Below are positions 16,508-25,308 of a DNA stretch of 47,513 bases, piece by piece (the stretch's first letter is position 1; every line of letters starts with the position of its first letter). The stretch comes from Fructobacillus sp. CRL 2054 (GTDB lineage: Bacteria; Bacillota; Bacilli; Lactobacillales; Lactobacillaceae): assembly GCF_028764065.1 (NCBI RefSeq), contig NZ_JACOFN010000012.1, positions 1 through 47,513 on the forward strand, given 5' to 3'. The position numbers and the translations under genes are program-made. The notes under the pieces were generated by a model, which was not told the DNA's origin, searched no databases, and was given only the letters and a program-made list of their open reading frames with translations.

Positions 16508-16518
16508 AAAGTAGATTG

Positions 16519-16548
16519 CCAAAAGTAGGGGTAGACCCCGACTTTTGG
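16519..16548 (+). other. Stable 5'-leader hairpin before parE
   Basis: CCAAAAGT-A-GGGGT pairs with ACCCC-G-ACTTTTGG around a two-base AG, giving 13 pairs with one mismatch. It lies about 5 bases from the predicted RNA 5' end and is not followed by a T-run, so it is not a terminator. It may shield the mRNA from 5' decay or be a protein-binding palindrome. Confidence 0.65.
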
Positions 16549-16575
16549 AATACGAAGATAAAAAGGATGATCACT

Positions 16576-18840
16576 GTGACAGAGCAAAGACATTACGATG
16601 CAGATTCGATTAAAATCCTAGAGGGGCTCGAGGCCGTACGTAAGCGACCTGGTATGTACATTGGTTCAACCGATGTCCGTGGTCTCCACCACCTGGTATA
16701 TGAAATTGTCGACAACGCCGTCGATGAGGCACTTGGTGGCTATGGTGATGATATCGAAGTTACCATTGAAGAAAACAACGCCATTACGGTTTCCGATCAG
16801 GGACGTGGAATGCCAGTGGGGATGCACTCATCTGGTAAGCCAACGCCTGAAGTTATTCTGACGGTGCTCCACGCCGGTGGAAAGTTCGGACAGGGTGGTT
16901 ATGCCACTTCTGGTGGACTACACGGTGTTGGTTCGTCCGTTGTTAACGCTTTGTCAGAATCATTGAAGGTTTCCATTGTCCGTGAAGGACACCGTTTTGA
17001 AGAAAGCTTTGAAAAGGGTGGAAAGCCAATTGGAACTCTTGTGGACTTGGGACCAACCAAGGACCACACTGGTACGACGGTGACTTTTAAGCCGGATGCT
17101 TCCATCTTTTCCACAACGGTCTTTAAGTTTGATACCTTAGCGGAACGTTTGCGTGAAGCGGCCTTCTTGATGTCAGGCGTGAAGTTTACCTTGACTGATA
17201 AGCGCGTGTCACCAGCCCGCCAAGAAATTTACCACTATGAGCACGGTTTGCACTCCTTCGTTGAATTTTTGAACGAAGAGAAGGAAGGCCTTGGTCCTGT
17301 TATGACTTTTGAAGGAAAGTCTGACGGCATTGTGGTCGATGTAGCGGCTCAGTATAACGATGGTTATTCAGAAACGCTTCTTTCCTTTGTTAACAACGTT
17401 CGTACGCAGGACGGTGGAACCCATGAAATGGGATTCCGTTCTGCCTGGACGAAGGCCTTCAACGAGTACGCACGCCGTGTGAACCTTTTGAAGGACAAGG
17501 ATAAGAACCTGGAAGGTTCTGACGTTCGTGAAGGTTTGTCTGCGGTTATTTCCTTGCGTGTGCCAGAAGAAATTCTGCAGTTCGAAGGACAGACCAAGGA
17601 TAAGCTGGGAACAACGGAAGCCCGTGGGGCGGTTGATTCCGTTGTGAACGACACGCTGGCTCGATTCTTGCTTGAAAACGGGGACTTTGGACAAAAGATT
17701 GTCCGTAAGGCACTCCGTGCTCGTGAAGCTCGCGAAGCAGCCCGTAAGGCCCGTGAGGAATCGCGAACTGGTAAGTCAAAGGGTAAGAAGGAACGTTTGC
17801 TCTCTGGTAAGCTAGCGCCCGCTCAGTCGAAGAACGCCGACAAGAACGAATTGTTCTTGGTCGAGGGTGATTCTGCCGGTGGTTCTGCTAAGCAGGGACG
17901 TGACCGTAAGTTCCAGGCAATCTTGCCTTTGCGTGGAAAAGTCTTGAACACCCAGAAGGCCAAGCTGGTCGACCTGTTGAAGAACGAAGAGCTTTCCACT
18001 CTGATTTACGCCATCGGCGCAGGGGTTGGCCCAGACTTCAATATTAAGAATGCCGCCTTTGATAAAGTCATTATCATGACCGATGCCGATGACGACGGTG
18101 CTCACATTCAAACGCTATTGCTGACTTTCTTCTATAACTACATGCGACCATTGGTCGAAGCAGGGAAGGTTTATATTGCCTTGCCACCACTTTACCGTGT
18201 GAAGTACCGCGGCAAGAAGGCGGACGACTTTGCCTGGACAAACGATGAGTTGGCCAAGGTGACGTCAGAAGCGAAGACGAAGTACGAGTTAACTCGTTTC
18301 AAGGGTCTTGGTGAAATGAACGCCACTTTGCTTTGGGAAACCACGATGGACCCAGAGTCACGAACTTTGATTCGTGTCAAAATCGGGGATGCCATGTTAG
18401 CTGAAAAGCGCGTGACAACTTTGATGGGTGATAAGGTTGATCCTCGTCGTCAGTGGATTGAAAAGAACGTTCAATTTACTCTTGAGGAAGAAGGGTCAAT
18501 TTTGGATAACGTGGCCGGTGGTTCTGATTCAAAGCAGGTCTTTGACCAAGTGATGGCTGGCAAGGACCCACACGGCGAAAGCGAAATTGATGAAATCGCC
18601 CGTGTTGCTGCGAATAGTCCTGCTGCTAAGGCAGAGCGTGCCGAAGCTGAAAAGATTGCTGCTAAGAAAAAAGAAAAATCTGAAGAAAAAGTCTCAGAAA
18701 GTAAGTCTACTGATAAAAAAGTAACTACTGAGGAAAAGCCAAAGGCTGAAAAGACAGCAACTAAGTCTGATGAAGGCCAAAAGGCCAAGGACGATAGTAA
18801 AAAAGCTCCCGAAAACTTCGAGAACTTGGATTTGTTTTAA
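16576..18840 (+). CDS. parE: DNA topoisomerase IV subunit B
   Basis: The 754-residue ATPase subunit of topoisomerase IV, which unlinks daughter chromosomes, has a GHKL ATPase domain (VDNAVDEAL, GRGMPVG, GGLHGVG), a transducer domain and a Toprim domain (EGDSAGGSAKQGRDR and DADDDGAHI). It is assigned as ParE, not GyrB, from the adjacent parC. The usual protein ends near the NVQFTLEEEG segment at about residue 640. This one carries about 105 more residues that are Lys/Glu/Ala-rich and probably disordered, ending in ENLDLF. GTG 16576 is preferred: AAAGGA lies 8 bases upstream, while it would touch ATG 16567. Confidence 0.93.
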   Translation: MTEQRHYDADSIKILEGLEAVRKRPGMYIGSTDVRGLHHLVYEIVDNAVDEALGGYGDDIEVTIEENNAITVSDQGRGMPVGMHSSGKPTPEVILTVLHAGGKFGQGGYATSGGLHGVGSSVVNALSESLKVSIVREGHRFEESFEKGGKPIGTLVDLGPTKDHTGTTVTFKPDASIFSTTVFKFDTLAERLREAAFLMSGVKFTLTDKRVSPARQEIYHYEHGLHSFVEFLNEEKEGLGPVMTFEGKSDGIVVDVAAQYNDGYSETLLSFVNNVRTQDGGTHEMGFRSAWTKAFNEYARRVNLLKDKDKNLEGSDVREGLSAVISLRVPEEILQFEGQTKDKLGTTEARGAVDSVVNDTLARFLLENGDFGQKIVRKALRAREAREAARKAREESRTGKSKGKKERLLSGKLAPAQSKNADKNELFLVEGDSAGGSAKQGRDRKFQAILPLRGKVLNTQKAKLVDLLKNEELSTLIYAIGAGVGPDFNIKNAAFDKVIIMTDADDDGAHIQTLLLTFFYNYMRPLVEAGKVYIALPPLYRVKYRGKKADDFAWTNDELAKVTSEAKTKYELTRFKGLGEMNATLLWETTMDPESRTLIRVKIGDAMLAEKRVTTLMGDKVDPRRQWIEKNVQFTLEEEGSILDNVAGGSDSKQVFDQVMAGKDPHGESEIDEIARVAANSPAAKAERAEAEKIAAKKKEKSEEKVSESKSTDKKVTTEEKPKAEKTATKSDEGQKAKDDSKKAPENFENLDLF

Positions 18841-18870
18841 TTGATTACGAAAGGATAGGGAATTGCTCAC

Positions 18871-21300
18871 ATGGCAGACCGCATTACCGAGCTTTCATTA
18901 GAAGCCGTCATGGGCGAACGCTTCGGACGCTATTCGAAGTACATTATTCAAGAGCGAGCCCTTCCTGATATTCGTGATGGACTCAAGCCTGTTCAGCGTC
19001 GTATTTTGTACGCGATGGACCAGGATTCAAACACTTATGACCACCCATACCGTAAGTCTGCCAAGGCTGTCGGTAACATCATGGGTAACTTTCACCCCCA
19101 CGGTGATTCTTCAATTTACGACGCGATGGTGCGACTCTCTCAGAGTTGGAAAGTCCGTGAACCATTGATCGATATGAACGGAAACAACGGTTCGGTCGAT
19201 AACGATCCGGCCGCTGCGATGCGTTATACCGAATCACGTTTGTCGAAGATTACCGGTGAAATCCTCCGTGACCTGGCGCAGGACACGGTGGAAATGGTTT
19301 TGAACTTCGATGATACGACCTACGAACCAACGGTTGTACCATCCCGTATTCCAAACCTTTTCGTGAACGGGGCGACGGGGATATCTGCCGGTTATGCCAC
19401 GGATATTCCCCCACATAACCTAAAAGAAATTAACGACGCCTTGATTTACCTCTTGGACCACCCTGGTGCAAGTCTGGATAAGTTGATGGAGTTCGTGAAG
19501 GGCCCTGATTTTCCAACTGGTGGCATTATTCAGGGACTGGACGGCATCAAGCAGGCCTATGAAACCGGCCGTGGCCGTGTCGTGGTTCGTTCAAAGACCG
19601 AAGTGACACCACTTAAGGGTGGAAAGCAGAAGATTGAAATCACTGAGATTCCTTATGAAGTGGTGAAGTCAAACTTGGTTGCCAAGATTGACGGTATTCG
19701 CTTGAACAAGGAAGTGGCTGGAATTTCTGAAGTCCGTGATGAATCGGACCGAGAGGGGATGTCGATTGTCATTGAATTGACTAAGGATACTTCAGCTGAT
19801 GGAATCCTGACCTACCTCTTTAAGAAGACGGATTTGCAGGTTTCTTACAACTTCAACATGGTGGCCATTCACGACCAACGTCCTGTTTTGGTGACTTTGC
19901 AAAACGGTTTGAACGCTTTCTTAGACTTCCGTAAGGAAGTGGTCTTGAAGCGTTCAGCCTATGACTTGAAGAAGGCCCAGGCCCGTCAGCACATCGTTGA
20001 AGGGTTAATCCGGATGCTCTCCATCTTGGACCAGGTTGTTCAGACGATTCGCTCATCAAAGAACCGTAAGGATGCCACTCAGAACTTGATGGACCAGTAT
20101 GACTTCACTAAGGCCCAGGCGGAAGCCATCGTGACCTTGCAGTTGTACCGTTTGACCAACACCGATGTGACGCAGTTGCAAGACGAGCACGATGCTTTGG
20201 CAAAGAAGATTGCCGAGCTTGAAAAGATTTTGAACGAAACGGCTGCTTTGCACAACGTGATTCGCAAGGAATTGCGTGATGTTTCCAAGGAATACGCCAC
20301 GGACCGAATGACGGTGATTGAGGACAAAATTGAATCCTTGGTCATTGATACAGCCGTGACGGTTCCTGATGAAAACGTTCGTTTGTTACTTTCACAAAAC
20401 GGTTACGTCAAGCGTTCATCACTTCGTTCATTCAAGGCATCTGCTGATGAAAACGGCTTGGCCGAAGATGATCCAATCATCTTGAACGAAACGGTTAACA
20501 CAACTGAGCACCTTCTGGCCTTTACGAACATGGGAAACTTGATTTACCGTCCGGTATACGAGATTGCCGACTTCAAGTGGAAGGAACCAGGGGAGCACTT
20601 CTCGCAAACTTTGAGTAACTGGAGCCCAGACGAGACCATCTTGTCGGCCATGGTGATTAAGAACCCTGAAAGCGAAAAGACTTTGCTAATGGCCTCAAAC
20701 GACGGCTACATTAAGCAGTCAGTTTTGAAGGATTTGATACCAAAGTCCTACAAGAAGAAGTCCGCGACCGTGATGAAGCTGAAGACGGACGAGTCACGAA
20801 TGGTAACGGTTGCGCCAGTTGCTGAAAACCAAGAAATCATGACGATTTCTGAATCTGGTTTGGCCTTGCGCTTTGCCGCTGATGAGGTACCCGTTGTGGG
20901 GGCTCGTACGGCAGGTGTGAAGGCGATGAAGCTGGTTGATGACGACCAAATCATCACGGCGCTCGTGCTGGATGACAAGTTGGCCTACTTGGCTTTGGTA
21001 ACCAACCAGGGAACCTTCAAGTATTCCCGCTTGGATGAGATTTCTGAATCCCACCGAGCAAACAAGGGAATGCAAATCTTGTCACCGCGTAAGACGGTGC
21101 ACTACGCTGTTGCTGCGGCGACGGCCATTCCTGCTGACCAAGGAGCTTTGCGAATTGAAACCGACCGCTTGAAGACTTTTGACATTCAGTTACAAGATCA
21201 CGGTCTATCAAACCGCACGGCCAACGGCTCGGCACTGTTGAATCCATCGTCTGATGGACAGGCGAAGTCAATTAAGGCCTTGAATTTAGAAGAAGACTAG
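18871..21300 (+). CDS. parC: DNA topoisomerase IV subunit A
   Basis: The 809-residue breakage-reunion subunit pairs with ParE. The winged-helix/tower domain holds the catalytic Tyr119 in AAMRYTES. The quinolone-resistance region reads HPHGDSSIYDAM with Ser80 and Asp84, the susceptible-type residues. A coiled-coil region follows (about 360-470), then a C-terminal beta-propeller-like domain (about 500-800). It starts 30 bases after parE, with AAAGGA some distance upstream of ATG, and is co-transcribed with parE. A stem spanning the stop codon (about 21289-21316) has only a poor T-run. Confidence 0.95.
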   Translation: MADRITELSLEAVMGERFGRYSKYIIQERALPDIRDGLKPVQRRILYAMDQDSNTYDHPYRKSAKAVGNIMGNFHPHGDSSIYDAMVRLSQSWKVREPLIDMNGNNGSVDNDPAAAMRYTESRLSKITGEILRDLAQDTVEMVLNFDDTTYEPTVVPSRIPNLFVNGATGISAGYATDIPPHNLKEINDALIYLLDHPGASLDKLMEFVKGPDFPTGGIIQGLDGIKQAYETGRGRVVVRSKTEVTPLKGGKQKIEITEIPYEVVKSNLVAKIDGIRLNKEVAGISEVRDESDREGMSIVIELTKDTSADGILTYLFKKTDLQVSYNFNMVAIHDQRPVLVTLQNGLNAFLDFRKEVVLKRSAYDLKKAQARQHIVEGLIRMLSILDQVVQTIRSSKNRKDATQNLMDQYDFTKAQAEAIVTLQLYRLTNTDVTQLQDEHDALAKKIAELEKILNETAALHNVIRKELRDVSKEYATDRMTVIEDKIESLVIDTAVTVPDENVRLLLSQNGYVKRSSLRSFKASADENGLAEDDPIILNETVNTTEHLLAFTNMGNLIYRPVYEIADFKWKEPGEHFSQTLSNWSPDETILSAMVIKNPESEKTLLMASNDGYIKQSVLKDLIPKSYKKKSATVMKLKTDESRMVTVAPVAENQEIMTISESGLALRFAADEVPVVGARTAGVKAMKLVDDDQIITALVLDDKLAYLALVTNQGTFKYSRLDEISESHRANKGMQILSPRKTVHYAVAAATAIPADQGALRIETDRLKTFDIQLQDHGLSNRTANGSALLNPSSDGQAKSIKALNLEED

Positions 21301-21318
21301 AAAAAGTCTAGTCCTTCT

Positions 21319-21327
21319 TGATACAAT
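21319..21327 (+). promoter_or_regulatory. Extended -10 promoter of ppaC
   Basis: TTGATACAAT contains the extended -10 form TGATACAAT and lies about 47 bases before the ppaC start. No clear -35 is seen. Confidence 0.45.
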
Positions 21328-21373
21328 AGGGATGAATTGGAAGCGGGTAACCGCAATTGAGGAGAAATTAATC

Positions 21374-22279
21374 ATGGCAAAGATTCAAGTTTTTGGACAC
21401 AAGAGTCCTGATATGGATACAGTTGCTTCTGCAATGGGAGCTGCGGACTTGTTGGCACAACAAGGTTTGGATACTGAAGCGGTTGCGCAAGGTAAGCCAA
21501 ACGCCGAAACACAGTTCGCATTGGATTACTTCAAGTTGGAAGCTTTACCAGTTATTGAGAAGGCAACGACTGAAGAAGTTGTTTTGGTTGACCACAACGA
21601 GGCCGCACAGTCAGTTGATAACTTGGCTGATGTAACGGTTTACGGTATCTACGACCACCACAAGTTCAACTTCCAGAACGCAACGCCTTTGTATATCACT
21701 GCAAAGCCTTGGGGTTCTGTTTCAACCATCTTGTACTACGAATACAAGCAAGCTGGTTTGACAATTCCTGCTAAGATTGCTGGAATGTTGGCTTCTGGTT
21801 TGATTTCAGACACTTTGTTGTTGAAGAGCCCAACCACTACTGACGTTGACCGTGAAGCTTTGCCTGAATTGGCTAAGATTGCTGGCATCGATGATATCGA
21901 AGCCTACGGTTTGGCAATGTTGAAGGCCGGAACTGATCTTTCTAAGAAGTCTGATGAAGACTTGTTGGAAGGGGATGCTAAGTCCTTTACAATGGGTGGT
22001 CACGACTTCCGTATCGGTCAAGTTAACACCGTTGACATTGATGACGTTTTGAAGCGTCAAGCCGATTTGGAAAAGGCCATGAAGGCTTCTGGATACGAGA
22101 ACTTCTTGTTGGTTATCACTGACATCTTGAACTCAAATTCAAAGGCTATTTACCTTGGCGATGTGGCAGCAGCCGTTGAAAACGCCTTCGACAAGAACCT
22201 TGTTGATAACGTTATCGACCTTCCTGGTGTCGTATCACGTAAGAAGCAAGTGGTTCCTCCATTGGAATCACAATTCTAA
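21374..22279 (+). CDS. ppaC: Manganese-dependent inorganic pyrophosphatase, family II
   Basis: The 301-residue cytosolic DHH-family enzyme splits pyrophosphate and so drives biosynthetic reactions. Metal ligands are visible in order: His9, Asp13 and Asp15 in FGHKSPDMDT, Asp73 in VDHNEAAQS, and DHH at 94-96. The C-terminal DHHA2 domain includes the late substrate site SRKKQVVPPLE. ATG 21374 is chosen because GAGGAG sits 9 bases upstream; an in-frame start at 21332 would add 14 residues without family support. Length is typical. Confidence 0.96.
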   Translation: MAKIQVFGHKSPDMDTVASAMGAADLLAQQGLDTEAVAQGKPNAETQFALDYFKLEALPVIEKATTEEVVLVDHNEAAQSVDNLADVTVYGIYDHHKFNFQNATPLYITAKPWGSVSTILYYEYKQAGLTIPAKIAGMLASGLISDTLLLKSPTTTDVDREALPELAKIAGIDDIEAYGLAMLKAGTDLSKKSDEDLLEGDAKSFTMGGHDFRIGQVNTVDIDDVLKRQADLEKAMKASGYENFLLVITDILNSNSKAIYLGDVAAAVENAFDKNLVDNVIDLPGVVSRKKQVVPPLESQF

Positions 22280-22325
22280 GTTGTACATTGGGTAAAACTT
22301 TTTTAAGAAAAGTTAAAGAGACCCC

Positions 22326-22354
22326 TTTACAGTCTAGAAACAAGCATGTATAAT
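22326..22354 (+). promoter_or_regulatory. Promoter of rpmG-rpsN
   Basis: TTTACA (22326-22331), a 17-base spacer and TATAAT (22349-22354) form a near-consensus promoter. No Zur-like palindrome is visible around it. Confidence 0.75.
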
Positions 22355-22419
22355 ACTATTTTGTATTGACAAGCAAATAAATTTTTATCAAAAATTCTAA
22401 AAACTGAGGAGCTAGGACT

Positions 22420-22569
22420 ATGCGTATTCATGTCGTATTAGGCAATGATGAAACTGGAGAGCGTATTTACTTGACGTCAAAGAACCGTCGTAACACGCCT
22501 GACCGTTTGGAGTTGAAGAAGTACTCACCAAAACTTCGTAAAGTTGTAACGTTTAAGGAGATCAAGTAA
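22420..22569 (+). CDS. rpmG: 50S ribosomal protein L33, cysteine-free type
   Basis: This 49-residue protein of the large subunit ([18 protein letters not shown]...) has the L33 pattern [21 protein letters not shown] in its middle, but all four zinc-binding cysteines of the CxxC form are missing, so it is the zinc-independent variant. GAGGAGC precedes the ATG. The last A of its TAA stop is the first base of the rpsN ATG, so translation of the two is coupled. Confidence 0.93.
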   Translation: MRIHVVLGNDETGERIYLTSKNRRNTPDRLELKKYSPKLRKVVTFKEIK

Positions 22570-22838
22570 TGGCTAAGAAATCAAAGATTGCAAAGGCAAA
22601 GCAACGTGAAGCAATGGTTGCCAAGTACGCTGACAAGCGTGCTGCTTTGAAGGCTGCTGGTGACTACATCGGTTTGGCAAAGTTGCCAAAGGATTCATCA
22701 CCTGTACGTGTACACAACCGTGACCGTATCGATGGCCGTCCTCACGGATACATGCGTGAATTCGGAATGTCACGTTTGAACTTCCGCCAATTAGCACACA
22801 AGGGTCAGATTCCTGGTGTCCGCAAGGCTTCTTGGTAA
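22569..22838 (+). CDS. rpsN: 30S ribosomal protein S14, zinc-independent type
   Basis: This 89-residue small-subunit protein is the longer form of S14 without the CxxC zinc ribbon. It has a basic N-terminus, then [21 protein letters not shown] and the conserved end [24 protein letters not shown], split here only for description. In many Firmicutes this form backs up the zinc-binding S14 of the main ribosomal operon. It is coupled by a one-base overlap to the cysteine-free L33. Confidence 0.95.
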   Translation: MAKKSKIAKAKQREAMVAKYADKRAALKAAGDYIGLAKLPKDSSPVRVHNRDRIDGRPHGYMREFGMSRLNFRQLAHKGQIPGVRKASW

Positions 22839-22846
22839 ACTAAATT

Positions 22847-22876
22847 AAAACCACAGCCTTGCTGCTGTGGTTTTTT
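22847..22876 (+). terminator. Terminator of rpmG-rpsN
   Basis: AAACCACAGC and GCTGTGGTTT pair around CTTGCT, followed by T-rich sequence. Confidence 0.92.
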
Positions 22877-22886
22877 CTTTACCTCC

Positions 22887-22915
22887 TTGCTTTTCGGCCG
22901 TAAATCAACTATTAT
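22887..22915 (+). promoter_or_regulatory. Promoter of the rimP-nusA-infB operon
   Basis: TTGCTT (22887-22892), a 17-base spacer and TATTAT (22910-22915) predict an RNA start near 22922. Confidence 0.65.
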
Positions 22916-22939
22916 AGAGGTAAGTTAATTTACAGTCGT

Positions 22940-22978
22940 AAATGAGCGGGTCGAGAACATTTGACCGGCTCATTTTTT
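22940..22978 (+). promoter_or_regulatory. Terminator-like attenuator in the rimP-nusA leader
   Basis: AAATGAGC-G-GGTC pairs with GACC-G-GCTCATTT around a ten-base loop and ends in a T-run, between the promoter and rimP. Transcription of the operon must read through it. A small alternative stem, TTTAC-AGTC-GTAAA (about 22930-22943), overlaps the 5' foot and could compete. NusA autocontrol is inferred, not shown. Confidence 0.7.
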
Positions 22979-23006
22979 ATGGCAAGAAATAGGAAGGGAG
23001 CGATAA

Positions 23007-23483
23007 ATGGTGCAAGCAAAGAACCAAGCCCTTGTCGATATCGTTCAACCAATCATTGATGAACAGGGACTCCTCTTATGGGACCTGTCAATCAAGAAAA
23101 TTGGTGGACAAAAGACAGTTGAGCTCTTAGTTGATCTGCCTAACCATGAGAACATCTCCATGGCGCAGATTACTGAATTTACACAGGCGGTTAACGAGGC
23201 CCTTGATACGGCTGAAGTTGATCCAGTTCCTGGTGAATACATGCTAGATATTGCCTCTCCAGGTATGGACCGGGCATTGAATGAACCTTGGCATTTTGCC
23301 TGGGCAAAGGAGGCGGGTGATCCAATCACCATCGCACTCTTTGCCGCAAAGGATGGCCAAAAGAAGTGGACTGGTGATATTAACCAGCTCGATGATTCGA
23401 AGTTGACTTTGACAGTTGATGGGGAAGACAAGACTTTTACCTTCGACGAAATTGCCAAAGCCGTTGTCTCTGTCCAGTTTTAA
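23007..23483 (+). CDS. rimP: Ribosome maturation factor RimP
   Basis: The 158-residue protein aids 30S subunit maturation in the cytoplasm. It has an N-terminal alpha/beta domain (about 1-85) with VDIVQPIIDEQGLLLWDL, a motif region MLDIASPGMDRALNEP (about 78-95) and a C-terminal SH3-like barrel. Length is normal. GGGAGC precedes the ATG. It is the first gene of the operon rimP-nusA-rnpM-ylxQ-infB-rbfA, downstream of the leader terminator. Confidence 0.95.
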   Translation: MVQAKNQALVDIVQPIIDEQGLLLWDLSIKKIGGQKTVELLVDLPNHENISMAQITEFTQAVNEALDTAEVDPVPGEYMLDIASPGMDRALNEPWHFAWAKEAGDPITIALFAAKDGQKKWTGDINQLDDSKLTLTVDGEDKTFTFDEIAKAVVSVQF

Positions 23484-23505
23484 TAGTTAACAGTGGAGTA
23501 TGCAC

Positions 23506-24684
23506 ATGAGTAAAGAACTAGTACAAGCATTAGACGCCTTGGAAGCAGAACGTGGCATTGATCGCGACGTCGTTGTTGAAGCTTTGGAAAACGCCTTGAA
23601 GGCTGCTTACAAGAAGCAATACAATGCGAACCAAAACGTCGAAGCAACATTTGACGACAAGAAGGGCAAGATGACTATCAAGCAGGTGAAGACCGTTGTG
23701 CTTGATGAAGATCTCTTGGACCCTGATACAGAAATCTCCTTGACGGATGCCTTGGCAATTAACAAGGCTTACGAACCTGGTGACGAAATCCGCTTTGACG
23801 TTACACCAAAGGACTTTGGCCGTATGGCAGCGCAAGCCGCTAAGCAGGTGATCGTTCAAAAGATGCGTGAAGCAACTCGTCAGGCCGTTTATAACCGTTA
23901 CAAGGATTATGAAGGCGAAATTATTACCGGTGAAGTTGAACGTCAAGACAACCGTTTCTTGTACGTAATGTTGCCAGGTAAGCAAGAAGCCGTCATGACT
24001 GCTGGCGACCAAATGCCAAATGAAACCTACCGTATGCGTGACCGTATCAAGGTTTTGGTATCAAAGGTTGATGATTCCTTGAAGGGACCACAAATCTTTG
24101 TATCACGTACGGCGCCTGACTTGGTTAAGCGTTTGTTTGAACAAGAAGTGCCTGAAGTATACGATGGAACGGTAGAAATCGTTTCTGTTGCCCGTGAAGC
24201 CGGTGATCGTTCAAAGATTGCCGTTTACACGCACGATTCTGACTTGGACCCAGTTGGTGCCCTTGTTGGTCAGCGTGGTGCCCGTGTTCAGGCCGTTGTG
24301 ACTGAATTGGGTGGCGAGCACATGGATATCGTTGAATGGGTAGAAGACGAAGCACAGTACATTGCGAACGCTTTGAATCCTGCTGAAGTAACGGATGTTA
24401 TCTTCGACCCTGAAAACGACCAAGCCGTAACGGTTATCGTTCCAGATGACCAATTGTCATTGGCAATCGGTAAGAAGGGACAAAACGCCCGTTTGGCTGC
24501 TCGTTTGACAGGCGTTAAGATTGACATCAAGCCTGAATCAGAAGCCAACGATTTGGCTGTATCAATGGATGAAGCATCAGATGATTCTTTTGATAATGCA
24601 GCTGATGAAGCCGCTGATACAGATGTTGACGATAGCGTAGACGCTATGGTCGCAGATGATAACGAAGAAAATCCTGAAATCTAA
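23506..24684 (+). CDS. nusA: Transcription elongation/termination factor NusA
   Basis: The 392-residue RNA-polymerase-binding factor acts on pausing, termination and antitermination. It has the N-terminal polymerase-binding domain (about 1-130), an S1 domain (about 135-200) and two KH domains, including VGALVGQRGARVQAV and AIGKKGQNARLAARL. The tail after about residue 345 is acidic (Asp/Ala-rich), longer than a minimal Firmicute NusA. ATG 23506 is chosen because GGAG lies 8 bases upstream; ATG 23500 two codons earlier is too close. It follows rimP by 22 bases. Confidence 0.95.
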   Translation: MSKELVQALDALEAERGIDRDVVVEALENALKAAYKKQYNANQNVEATFDDKKGKMTIKQVKTVVLDEDLLDPDTEISLTDALAINKAYEPGDEIRFDVTPKDFGRMAAQAAKQVIVQKMREATRQAVYNRYKDYEGEIITGEVERQDNRFLYVMLPGKQEAVMTAGDQMPNETYRMRDRIKVLVSKVDDSLKGPQIFVSRTAPDLVKRLFEQEVPEVYDGTVEIVSVAREAGDRSKIAVYTHDSDLDPVGALVGQRGARVQAVVTELGGEHMDIVEWVEDEAQYIANALNPAEVTDVIFDPENDQAVTVIVPDDQLSLAIGKKGQNARLAARLTGVKIDIKPESEANDLAVSMDEASDDSFDNAADEAADTDVDDSVDAMVADDNEENPEI

Positions 24685-24701
24685 TTTCTTGGAGGTGCCT
24701 C

Positions 24702-25004
24702 ATGAAGACACGGAAAATTCCGATGCGAAAAGACATTGTCACTGGTGAGATGGTGGCAAAGAAAGACCTTGTCCGGGTCGTTAAGAATAAGGAAGGCGAA
24801 GTCTTCTTGGATCCAACTGGTAAAAAGAACGGCCGTGGCGCTTACATTTCCTTAGACCGTGAAGTGGCTAAGGAAGCGCAAGCAAAGCACGTCTTTGAAA
24901 AAGCTTTCTCGCAGGTAATTGATCCAAAATTCTACGAGGAACTTTACGAATACGTTGATCATCAGCAAGCCCGAAAAGAGCTTTTTGAAAATGAACAAGA
25001 CTAA
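24702..25004 (+). CDS. rnpM: YlxR-family RNA-binding protein (RnpM)
   Basis: The 100-residue small basic protein of the nusA-infB operon belongs to the YlxR family, reported to bind the RNase P RNA and modulate it. The family core is seen as KIPMRKDIVTGEM at the start, then VRVVKNKEG and DPTGKKNGRGAYI. The cysteine often found after RK is Asp here. GGAGG precedes ATG. It overlaps the next gene by 14 bases. Confidence 0.9.
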   Translation: MKTRKIPMRKDIVTGEMVAKKDLVRVVKNKEGEVFLDPTGKKNGRGAYISLDREVAKEAQAKHVFEKAFSQVIDPKFYEELYEYVDHQQARKELFENEQD

Positions 25005-25308
25005 GGAAATGATTCAGGTCTTGGGTCTTGCCCGACGCGCAAATAAGCTCGTCTTAGGGTCAGGGCCGACTTTAAAAGCGATTCAAAACCAGACTGCCCG
25101 TGTCGTCTTTTTTCCAAAAGACGGCGGTGCCAGTCAACATAAGAAATTTTCGGACAAAAGTCAGTTCTACCAAGTTACCTTTATCGATGACTTGACCAGG
25201 GATGAAATTAGCCAATCAATCGGTTTAAACCGGTCGGTTCTCGCCATTTCTGACGCTGGCTTTGCTAAAAAAATTAAACAATTACTTGAAGAAAAGGAGC
25301 GGAATTAA
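24991..25308 (+). CDS. ylxQ: YlxQ, L7Ae/L30e-family RNA-binding protein
   Basis: This 105-residue protein of the L7Ae/L30e/S12e fold, usually found between ylxR and infB, is expected to bind kink-turn-type RNA. The N-terminus [21 protein letters not shown] is the family signature, and the central [11 protein letters not shown] and late [17 protein letters not shown] strands fit. ATG 24991, inside the end of rnpM, is taken because homologues start shortly before this motif; the in-frame extension to 24919 lies wholly inside rnpM. The last base of its stop is the A of infB's ATG. Confidence 0.9.
   Translation: MNKTKEMIQVLGLARRANKLVLGSGPTLKAIQNQTARVVFFPKDGGASQHKKFSDKSQFYQVTFIDDLTRDEISQSIGLNRSVLAISDAGFAKKIKQLLEEKERN

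Noticed and set aside
16516-16575. Earlier in-frame start for parE at 16516
   Set aside because: It would begin inside the leader hairpin with no ribosome binding site.
21332-21373. Earlier in-frame start for ppaC at 21332
   Set aside because: It lacks a ribosome binding site, adds residues not in the family, and GAGGAG sits correctly before ATG 21374.
22280-22419. Zur-type operator before the zinc-free ribosomal genes
   Set aside because: No palindrome resembling the Gram-positive Zur box was found.
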